A stretch of 36,608 nt of DNA, from the NCBI GenBank assembly GCA_002413785.1, contig DHXR01000048.1:1-36608 (forward strand). The letters run 5' to 3'. Shown piece after piece: positions 30,837 through 36,608 of this stretch (positions are counted from its first letter, which is position 1; the number at the start of each line of letters is the position of its first letter). The notes beneath the pieces were generated by a model. The model was not told the origin of the DNA, did not search any database, and worked only from the letters and a program-made list of their open reading frames with translations. The position numbers and the translations under genes are program-made. The DNA is from Mucilaginibacter sp. UBA5151. GTDB taxonomy: Bacteria; Bacteroidota; Bacteroidia; Sphingobacteriales; Sphingobacteriaceae.

Positions 30837-31942
30837 TATTTGGGTGCTTTTGACAGCAAATATAAGCCAACCAAGCCAAATAAACCGTTAGGTAAACACA
30901 CTGCAATTATTGGCGGGAAGTCTCCTTTTACAGCAAATACCAATGCAAATTTATCAACTATAATATAGGCGAAACAAAGAAAAATGCCTATCCCCAAAGG
31001 CAATCCTATGCCGCCTCTCACCCTGCGCGAGGATATAGATACGCCGATCAAAGTGAGTACGTAGGATGACAATGGGTATATAAAACGCCTGTATTTTTCA
31101 TACCTCATTTCCTTTAAAGCGCCTGTTCCCCTTATTTCTTCTTTGGTAATTGCCCTGCCGAGGTCGCTGGTTGACATGGCCGAATACTGATTATCATACA
31201 CGATAAAATCTGTGGGGCGCATATCCAAAACCGTATCTATTTGCTTAAGCGTACCATCTACCCATTTTTCTTTTAATCCGTTAACATATTTGATCTGATA
31301 GCCCTTAATTGACCATATTCGTTTGAGTGAATCGTATGCAATCGTATTAGCTGTCAATTTTTCTTTAAGCTGATCGCCGTTAAATTTTTCAAGTACAAAC
31401 TGGTAGCCTGTGTGGATAGTGTTATCATAAGCCTGCAGATATACGAAAGTATGCTTATCAAGCTGTATGTGTACTTCACTTTTGGTAGGGTCATCAGCGT
31501 TAAAGGAGTGGGAGTTTTCGTAGGTTATTTTAAGCCGGTTGGTAAAAGGGATCAGATAGATATTTGCAAAAAAGGACACTACAAATATCAATGTGGCACA
31601 TATAAAATAGGGCCTTAAAAAGCGGTTAAAACTGGCCTTTCCGCTCAGTATCGGCACTATTTCGGTTTGATTGGCCATCTTGGCCGTAAAATAGATCACC
31701 GCCAGGAAATTAATCAGCGGCGATAATAAATTGATGTAAAATGGAATAAAACCGGCATAATATTTAAAAGCAATCTCCTGTATCGTCGAATGGGTTTTTA
31801 AGAAATTATCCAGGTGTTCCGAAACATCAAAAACCACCGTAACTATCACAAAAATTCCCAGTGTAAACACAAAAGTGCCCAGGTATTTTTTAATGATATA
31901 CCGGTCAATAACCATTAAATATTTGTTTAAAAAAGCCTTCAT
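30836..31942 (-). CDS. LptF/LptG-family permease
   Basis: A 368-residue inner-membrane subunit of the LPS transport ABC complex (LptB2FG). The N-terminal VIDRYIIKKYLGTFVFTLGIFVIVTVVFDVSEHLDNF is typical. Three more spans follow (about 62-85, 105-128 and, after a large periplasmic beta-jellyroll, three near 290-365). PLSSYVLTLIGVSISSRRVRGG and GLPLGIGIFLCFAYIIVDK at the C-terminal end match the family. LptF and LptG cannot be told apart here, and only one is present. The ATG at 31942 abuts the TAA of tgt (TAAATG), and the end overlaps eamA, so the three are an operon. Confidence 0.9.
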   Translation of the reverse strand: MKAFLNKYLMVIDRYIIKKYLGTFVFTLGIFVIVTVVFDVSEHLDNFLKTHSTIQEIAFKYYAGFIPFYINLLSPLINFLAVIYFTAKMANQTEIVPILSGKASFNRFLRPYFICATLIFVVSFFANIYLIPFTNRLKITYENSHSFNADDPTKSEVHIQLDKHTFVYLQAYDNTIHTGYQFVLEKFNGDQLKEKLTANTIAYDSLKRIWSIKGYQIKYVNGLKEKWVDGTLKQIDTVLDMRPTDFIVYDNQYSAMSTSDLGRAITKEEIRGTGALKEMRYEKYRRFIYPLSSYVLTLIGVSISSRRVRGGIGLPLGIGIFLCFAYIIVDKFALVFAVKGDFPPIIAVCLPNGLFGLVGLYLLSKAPK

Positions 31943-33073
31943 TTACAGTCTTTGTCCTAAACGGTTAACCATTATGTTTTTCCAGTTATAAAATTCGCCG
32001 GCGATAATTTTCTTACGCGCTTCAGTTACCAGCCACAAATAAAAATGCAGGTTATGCAAGGTAGCGATCTGTGCACCCAACATCTCCCCCGAATGAATTA
32101 AATGCCTTAAATAAGCCTTTGAATAGGCGGTATCGGCAAAAAGGCCGCTGTCTTCTTCAATCGCCGAAAAGTCATTTTTCCATTTTTTATTTTTGATATT
32201 TATGATCCCTTCTTTTGTGAAAAGCATACCATTGCGCGCATTCCGGGTTGGCATTACGCAATCAAACATATCAATACCCAGGGCAATATTTTCCAATATA
32301 TTTACAGGTGTCCCTACACCCATCAGATAACGTGGTTTTTGCTCCGGTAATATATTACACACAATTTCCGTCATGGCGTACATCTCTTCGGCTGGTTCGC
32401 CAACCGATAAACCGCCGATAGCATTGCCCTCCCGTTCATAAGATGCGATAACTTCTGCCGACCGCACACGCAGATCTTTATATACCGAACCCTGTACAAT
32501 GGGAAACAACGTCTGGCTGTAACCATATTTTGGGGCAGTGCTGTCAAAGCGTTCGCAGCAGCGTTTAAGCCAGCGATGGGTCATTTCAATAGATTTTTTT
32601 GCGTATTGATATTCGCAGGGATAAGGTGTACATTCATCAAAAGCCATGATGATATCGGCGCCGATTACGCGCTGTATGTCCATCACATTTTCGGGTGTAA
32701 ACAGGTGTTTTGACCCATCAATGTGCGAGCGGAAGGTAACCCCTTCTTCCTTTATTTTTCGTACCTCTGTTAATGAATATACCTGGTAGCCGCCACTGTC
32801 GGTTAAAATCGGGCCATCCCAGCCAATAAAGCGGTGAAGGCCGCCTGCGCTTTCAAGCGTGTTTAAACCCGGCCTTAAATATAAGTGGTACGTATTGCCT
32901 AATATAATTTGTGCCTGTATATCATTTTTGAGCTCACGCTGATGAACTGCTTTTACGGTACCTGCGGTACCCACAGGCATAAATATTGGTGTTTGTATAA
33001 CCCCGTGGTCAGTTGTGATCTCGCCTGCCCTGGCTTTCGAAAGCGGGTCTCGTGCTGTTAAGTTGAATTTCAT
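31943..33073 (-). CDS. tgt: Queuine tRNA-ribosyltransferase
   Basis: Exchanges G34 for preQ1 in tRNAs with GUN anticodons. The 376-residue TIM-barrel has LTDSGGYQVYSL (about 90-101) with the general-base aspartate, FDECTPYP, the nucleophile region GIDMFDCVMPTRNARNG, and GVGTPVNILE. The usual zinc-binding CxCxxC near residue 300-320 is absent: the segment reads SGLFADTAYSKAYLRHLIHS. The final HNLHFYLWLV, which supplies the zinc-binding histidine in other Tgt, is present. A -7 box TAATTTTG lies just upstream, and the gene heads the operon with the LptF/G-like and EamA genes. Confidence 0.92.
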   Translation of the reverse strand: MKFNLTARDPLSKARAGEITTDHGVIQTPIFMPVGTAGTVKAVHQRELKNDIQAQIILGNTYHLYLRPGLNTLESAGGLHRFIGWDGPILTDSGGYQVYSLTEVRKIKEEGVTFRSHIDGSKHLFTPENVMDIQRVIGADIIMAFDECTPYPCEYQYAKKSIEMTHRWLKRCCERFDSTAPKYGYSQTLFPIVQGSVYKDLRVRSAEVIASYEREGNAIGGLSVGEPAEEMYAMTEIVCNILPEQKPRYLMGVGTPVNILENIALGIDMFDCVMPTRNARNGMLFTKEGIINIKNKKWKNDFSAIEEDSGLFADTAYSKAYLRHLIHSGEMLGAQIATLHNLHFYLWLVTEARKKIIAGEFYNWKNIMVNRLGQRL

Positions 33074-33084
33074 TTATAAGGACA

Positions 33085-33092
33085 CAAAATTA
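33085..33092 (-). promoter_or_regulatory. Likely -7 box for the tgt operon
   Basis: TAATTTTG on the minus strand fits TAnnTTTG, 12 bases from the ATG of tgt. The upstream TTG element is not at the expected spacing. A very short or leaderless transcript would result. Confidence 0.4.
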
Positions 33093-33240
33093 GCATAATT
33101 TTGCAAGGGTTGTAATAAGTTATAGCTGTTGAACATTGGTATAGCATATTAATGTAATAAAGATAAAAATGTTGTGCTTAGCTGGTAATAAATGCAAAAA
33201 ACATTTGGCTCTATAACGCTTTGTATGCTTAATCATTTCA

Positions 33241-33258
33241 TCCCGATAGCTATCGGGA
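33241..33258. repeat. Perfect 18-base palindrome TCCCGATAGCTATCGGGA
   Basis: The sequence is its own reverse complement. I recognise it as a palindrome found dispersed in many Bacteroidota genomes. It lies in the gap between tgt and the epimerase, just before the micro-hairpin cluster. Confidence 0.75.
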
Positions 33259-33313
33259 AACTTAAAAAAAGTTGTTATTATGATGATAAAAGGTGGTTTT
33301 CTAAGGTGCCGAA

Positions 33314-33509
33314 GAGGCGTAGCCTCGATAAATATTATAGCAACGGATTTTAATCCGTTGAAAGATGACGGGGAAAAAATCAAGAACCGTAGGTTCGACC
33401 CATATAAATAGGAAGCTAATATGGATCGTGCCTATAGCACTCTTAATATTGAATTCATGTAACAACGGGTTAAAACCCGTTGCTACAAAACGTTTCGAGC
33501 CGAAGGCTC
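33314..33509. repeat. Cluster of six micro-hairpins
   Basis: Within 196 bases there are GAGGCGTAGCCTC (33314-33326), CAACGGATTTTAATCCGTTG (33341-33360), GAACCGTAGGTTC (33384-33396), GTGCCTATAGCAC (33428-33440), CAACGGGTTAAAACCCGTTG (33463-33482) and GAGCCGAAGGCTC (33497-33509). Three share a 5-3-5 layout with a GTA or GAA loop but have different stems. Two are 9-2-9 hairpins with CAACGG ends. The remaining one matches a hairpin in MITE copy 1. No coding frame is convincing here. Confidence 0.75.
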
Positions 33510-33621
33510 TACAATTAAACGCTGACACATACAAATCGTTATAGAGAGAGCCAAACATTTCAAAACTAATCACCAATCTCTTACAGCTAATTACTAATTT
33601 AGACCCTTAAATCTAAAGGAA

Positions 33622-34734
33622 TTGGCAACTACATCACTCATCATAACACAAATTGATATTTATCGCTTCAGCATACCCATGGAGCCATTTACCATAGCTA
33701 CAGGTACTATGGACCATGCCCAGAATGTTTTTATCCGGGTGCATACCAATGCTGGTTTTTACGGCGTAGGGGAGTGCTCCGCCTTCCCGATGATCGTTGG
33801 TGAAACACAGGATACCTGTTTAATAATGGCCCGCGAATTTGGAAAATTATGGATCGGCAAGGATGCCCTGGATATCCCCGGCCGTTTGCAGGACCTGCAT
33901 AATTTTGCTGCCGGTAACACCACCATAAAAAGCGCTTTTGACATAGCATTGTATGATATTGCTGCAAAAAATGCAGGCATGCCGCTTTACCGGTTTTTAG
34001 ACGGAGAGAAACGGGAGGTTGAATCAGATATAACTATCGGGATAGCAACACCGGCGATAATGGCTGAAAAGGCCCTGGTTTTTAAAGGGTTGGGCGCTAA
34101 AATACTCAAAGTAAAACTTGGTAAAAATGCCGTTGAGGATGTTGAACGCATAAAGGGAATTCGTGAAGCCGTTGGTGATGAAATAAAGATACGTATTGAT
34201 GCTAACCAGGGTTGGAGTTTTGAGGATGCTGTTTATGCCTTACAGACCATGGGTAATTATGCTATTGAATTTTGCGAACAGCCGATGCGCACATGGTATG
34301 ATGATCGTTTGCCCGAATTGATGCAGCTTTCGCCGGTGAAAATTATGGCCGATGAAAGTGTTTACAACCACCATGATGCCCGTAAGCAGATTAACAGTGG
34401 CGCGTGCCATTACATAAACATAAAAATGGCAAAATCAGGCGGGATTTATGAGGCTAAACAAATCCACGACCTGGCTGCCGAAAAAGGAATTGCCTGTATG
34501 ATGGGTGGTATGCTTGAAAGCCGTGTAGCCCTGAGCGCCAAGCTGCATTTTGTTTATGCCAGTCCCAATATTAAGTTTTACGATATGGATACCTGTATGA
34601 TCGGCCATCTGCAAGACCCATGTATGGGCGGGGTAACATATAATGGCTATAAATTAAATATAGCTGATGCCCCGGGCATTGGGGCCGATGCGGATGAGGA
34701 GTTTTTGGCGAAATGTGAGAAGTTTACTGTTTGA
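33622..34734 (+). CDS. Dipeptide epimerase (enolase superfamily; L-Ala-D/L-Glu epimerase-like)
   Basis: Likely epimerises dipeptides such as L-Ala-D-Glu released in peptidoglycan recycling. The N-terminal lid domain has ITQIDIYRFSIPMEPFTIATGTM. The barrel has the KxK base in AKILKVKLGKN (about 168), metal ligands in IRIDANQGW (about 191), FCEQPM (about 219) and MADESVY (about 244), and the second base lysine in NIKMAKSGGIYEA (about 268). Length is 370 residues. The only usable start before the conserved first strand is TTG at 33622; AAAGGA lies at 33615-33620 but very close to it, so the start is not certain. The next in-frame ATG (IPMEP) would remove the first strand. Confidence 0.85.
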   Translation: MATTSLIITQIDIYRFSIPMEPFTIATGTMDHAQNVFIRVHTNAGFYGVGECSAFPMIVGETQDTCLIMAREFGKLWIGKDALDIPGRLQDLHNFAAGNTTIKSAFDIALYDIAAKNAGMPLYRFLDGEKREVESDITIGIATPAIMAEKALVFKGLGAKILKVKLGKNAVEDVERIKGIREAVGDEIKIRIDANQGWSFEDAVYALQTMGNYAIEFCEQPMRTWYDDRLPELMQLSPVKIMADESVYNHHDARKQINSGACHYINIKMAKSGGIYEAKQIHDLAAEKGIACMMGGMLESRVALSAKLHFVYASPNIKFYDMDTCMIGHLQDPCMGGVTYNGYKLNIADAPGIGADADEEFLAKCEKFTV

Positions 34735-34870
34735 ATCAGAATTTGCAGAATTTTAGAATTTTCAAAATGCCAGCGCATTATATTCTGTAAATTCTAAAAT
34801 TCTGCAAACTGCGAAGCATTCTTGAACCCCTTTAAAAAACAAATAATATGGTGAAAAATTCTGATTCAGA
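34733..34870. repeat. Word-array palindrome (GAATTTTAGAATTT words)
   Basis: The left arm (34733-34765) reads GAATCAGAATTTGCAGAATT and then TTAGAATTTTC. Its TTTGCAGAATTTTAGAATTT core pairs with 34782-34808. Its first part GAATCAGAATTT pairs separately with 34854-34870 (AAAATTCTGATTC). The arm overlaps the stop of the epimerase gene, and the distal part ends six bases before the end of the convergent dipeptidase gene. Confidence 0.82.
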
Positions 34871-34875
34871 TAAAA

Positions 34876-36249
34876 TCACTGAGCACTCAACTCCGCAAAA
34901 TATTTGTGAAAAAGCGGGATAGTCTCGATGCCTTTGTAGTAGTTAAAAATATCATACTTTTCGTTTGGGGAATGCAGTGAATCGCTATCCAGCCCAAATC
35001 CCATTAATACGGTTTTTAATCCTAATTCGGCTTCAAATAATGCTACAATAGGGATGCTTCCACCGCCGCGGGTTGGTATCGGCTCCTTGCCGAATGACTC
35101 GGTAATCGCTTTTTGGGCGGCCCGGTAGGCTACACTGTCGGTCGGTGTCACCGCAGGTTCGCCGCCATGGTGCGGGGTGATCTTTACTTTTACCGATTTT
35201 GGTGCAGTTTTTTCAAAATGAGCGGTAAAAAGTTGGGTTATTTTCTCGAATGTTTGGTTTGGAACCAGGCGCATTGAGATTTTGGCAGAGGCTTTTGATG
35301 GCAGCACTGTTTTGGCGCCTTCGCCGGTATATCCACCCCAAATTCCGTTTATTTCAAGGGTAGGTCTGGTGCCGGTGCGCTCGAAGGTGGTATAGCCTTT
35401 TTCGCCCCAAAGTTCATCAACGCCCAGGTCTTTCTTATACTCTTCTTCATCATAAGGCGCATTATTAAGCGATTTGCGTTCATCGGCGGTTAATTCAACT
35501 ACATTGTTATAAAAGCCGGGGATGGTAATGTGGTTATTTTCATCATGCAAAGAAGCAATCATTTTAGCCAGTATAGTTGCCGGATTAGCCACAGCGCCCC
35601 CGTAAACCCCCGAATGTAAATCACGGTTGGGGCCGGTTACTTCAACTTCAACATAAGACAAACCCCTTAAGCCTGTTTCCAGCGAGGGATGTTCCATACT
35701 GATCATGGAAGTATCCGAAATTAATACCACATCAGCTTTTAGCCTGGTTTTATTTTGCTTTACAAAAATGGAAAGGTTGGATGAGCCCACTTCCTCTTCA
35801 CCTTCAATCATAAATTTGATATTGCAGGGTAATGTGCCGGTTTGCATCATCAGTTCAAATGCCTTTACATGCATGTAAAACTGACCTTTGTCATCACAGG
35901 CACCGCGGGCGTATATTTTACCATCGCGTATGGTAGGTTCAAATGGCGGGGTTTTCCATAGTTCAAGCGGTTCGGGCGGCTGCACATCATAATGTCCGTA
36001 AACGAGCACTGTAGGTTTTGATGTATCGATAATTTTTTCACCGTAAACTATGGGATTGCCGGCTGTTTCGCAAATTTCTACGTTGTCAGCTCCCGCATCC
36101 CGCAATTTTTGGGCTACAAAATCTGCAGTATTTAATATATCCTGTTTGTATTTAGGATCAGCGCTAACCGAAGGGAAACGCAGCAGATCAAACAATTCGT
36201 CTAATAAACGTTGTTTATGTTCCGCTATATATTGTTTTATGAGTTCCAT
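34876..36249 (-). CDS. M20-family dipeptidase (zinc metallopeptidase)
   Basis: Hydrolyses dipeptides in the cytosol with a dinuclear zinc site. The 457-residue protein starts MELIKQYIAEHKQRLLDELF. Metal-site motifs are VYGHYDVQPP with the first His-x-Asp (about 82-91), RGACDDKGQ (about 113-121) with the bridging Asp, EGEEEVGSS (about 146-154) with the catalytic and metal Glu, and a late FGLDSDSLHSPNE with the last histidine. The dimerisation domain lies between. A longer frame extends to a TTG at 36453, but the added 68 residues are not family-like, and a good -7 box sits just before the ATG at 36249. It pairs in function with the epimerase gene it faces. Confidence 0.92.
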   Translation of the reverse strand: MELIKQYIAEHKQRLLDELFDLLRFPSVSADPKYKQDILNTADFVAQKLRDAGADNVEICETAGNPIVYGEKIIDTSKPTVLVYGHYDVQPPEPLELWKTPPFEPTIRDGKIYARGACDDKGQFYMHVKAFELMMQTGTLPCNIKFMIEGEEEVGSSNLSIFVKQNKTRLKADVVLISDTSMISMEHPSLETGLRGLSYVEVEVTGPNRDLHSGVYGGAVANPATILAKMIASLHDENNHITIPGFYNNVVELTADERKSLNNAPYDEEEYKKDLGVDELWGEKGYTTFERTGTRPTLEINGIWGGYTGEGAKTVLPSKASAKISMRLVPNQTFEKITQLFTAHFEKTAPKSVKVKITPHHGGEPAVTPTDSVAYRAAQKAITESFGKEPIPTRGGGSIPIVALFEAELGLKTVLMGFGLDSDSLHSPNEKYDIFNYYKGIETIPLFHKYFAELSAQ

Positions 36250-36267
36250 GAGTTTATCAATTTGCAG

Positions 36268-36275
36268 CAAATATA
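36268..36275 (-). promoter_or_regulatory. -7 box for the M20 dipeptidase gene
   Basis: TATATTTG on the minus strand fits TAnnTTTG. Transcription would start near 36261, about 12 bases before the ATG at 36249. This supports the trimmed start. The distal TTTG element is weak. Confidence 0.5.
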
Positions 36276-36511
36276 AGTTTTGTTTTGTGGGAAAAACAGA
36301 GCGGTGCAAATCAAAATGTCGCGTTTTCTTGTCTTGTCTTGAATTACACCCAACAAAGAATAGTTGATATGCGATCATGGAGCGATCATGGAAGATTAAG
36401 GAACCTGGCGCGATCTGCTTATGATTTACAAAATAAGCAGACGTAAAATTCAAATTGGCTATTCAGCGTACTATTTAGAAGAATATACCCCAATGAGAGT
36501 TGGTTAAATGG

Positions 36512-36546
36512 AAAAACCTTCCCCGTAAAAACGGAAAAGGTTTTTA
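36512..36546 (-). terminator. Likely terminator of the gene at the right edge
   Basis: AAAAACCTTTTCCG, loop TTTTTA, CGGGGAAGGTTTTT on the minus strand forms a long stem with a T-run. It lies 23 bases after the stop codon at 36570. Confidence 0.7.
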
Positions 36547-36569
36547 AATAATATTTTTTGGAATGGAGA

Positions 36570-36608
36570 TTAGTTCAAATCAGCGCCGCCAACAGTTCCT
36601 TTTTGTAA
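36570..36608 (-). CDS. C-terminal end of a gene cut by the window edge
   Basis: On the minus strand the frame entering from the edge reads LQKGTVGGADLN and stops with TAA at 36572-36570. A terminator follows, which supports this being a real gene end. Twelve residues are too few to name a family. A short Gly-rich tail of this kind can end small peptide precursors in Bacteroidota, but this is only a guess. Confidence 0.4.
   Translation of the reverse strand, partial: LQKGTVGGADLN

Noticed and set aside
33120..33576. Minus-strand frames over the tgt-epimerase gap
   Set aside because: They run through the 18-base palindrome and micro-hairpins; the translations reflect repeats.
36250..36453. 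N-terminal extension of 68 residues on the M20 dipeptidase
   Set aside because: It starts at TTG, is not family-like, and a promoter box lies inside it just before the better ATG.

Overview
The window looks like chromosomal DNA of a Bacteroidota bacterium, most likely Sphingobacteriaceae (Mucilaginibacter or Pedobacter type). The grounds are a fused SecDF of about 990 residues, a long NusB, DUF1573, DUF3276, DUF5362 and DUF5522 proteins, a leucine-type dehydrogenase, overlapping YbbR and CoaE genes, scarce Shine-Dalgarno sites, and promoters of the form TTTG/TTG, 17-19 bases, TAnnTTTG. Taxonomy is inferred; no 16S or other RNA gene was seen.

Layout. Bases 1-615 hold the N-terminal part of a restriction endonuclease resembling the AccI family, cut by the window edge. 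Bases 705-3351 carry cysteine desulfurase and a GlmM-type phosphohexomutase on the minus strand, divergent from a PAP2 phosphatase. Bases 4062-10457 are a run of ten minus-strand genes: leucine dehydrogenase, nusB, a DUF1573 lipoprotein, yajC, ybbR, coaE, a beta-CASP exonuclease, a tiny DUF5522 gene, and marR last. On the plus strand lie an MsbA-like ABC exporter (10919-12706), DUF3276, ychF, a small hydrophilic protein, class II aldolase, and a GNAT gene overlapped by hicA-hicB. On the minus strand lie DUF5362, accD, HMG-CoA lyase, secDF, and a thyA / antitoxin / doc / folA operon. A yoeB toxin-antitoxin cassette and ispE follow on the plus strand. After these come a 3-hydroxyisobutyrate dehydrogenase-like gene with lapA, an almost 1 kb gene-poor gap, an operon tgt / lptF-G-like / eamA, a dipeptide epimerase, an M20 dipeptidase, and the last 12 codons of another minus-strand gene.

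Most genes are housekeeping: cell-wall sugar supply (glmM) and recycling (epimerase, dipeptidase), membrane export (SecDF, YajC, ABC, LptF/G), CoA, folate and isoprenoid synthesis, and branched-chain amino-acid breakdown (leucine dehydrogenase, HMG-CoA lyase, 3-HIBDH-like). Accessory material consists of three unrelated toxin-antitoxin modules within 8 kb, two copies of a MITE-like element, and a dense set of intergenic repeats.

The most unusual signal is intergenic. About ten gaps hold long imperfect palindromes whose two arms are runs of a 7-11 base word. The word differs from locus to locus (AAAGGTGAAAGG, GTTCATTG, GAATTAGTG, GTTGATTAG, AGTCCGAAAGTC and others) while the architecture is constant. 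The yoeB cassette adds a natural comparison: the ispE leader is duplicated on both sides of it, and the promoter and a hairpin are conserved while the word array between them is of a different family. Some arms run into stop codons, C-terminal codons or the 5' leader of a gene. Several listed gene starts were trimmed because the longer reading frame began at TTG in repeat or leader DNA.
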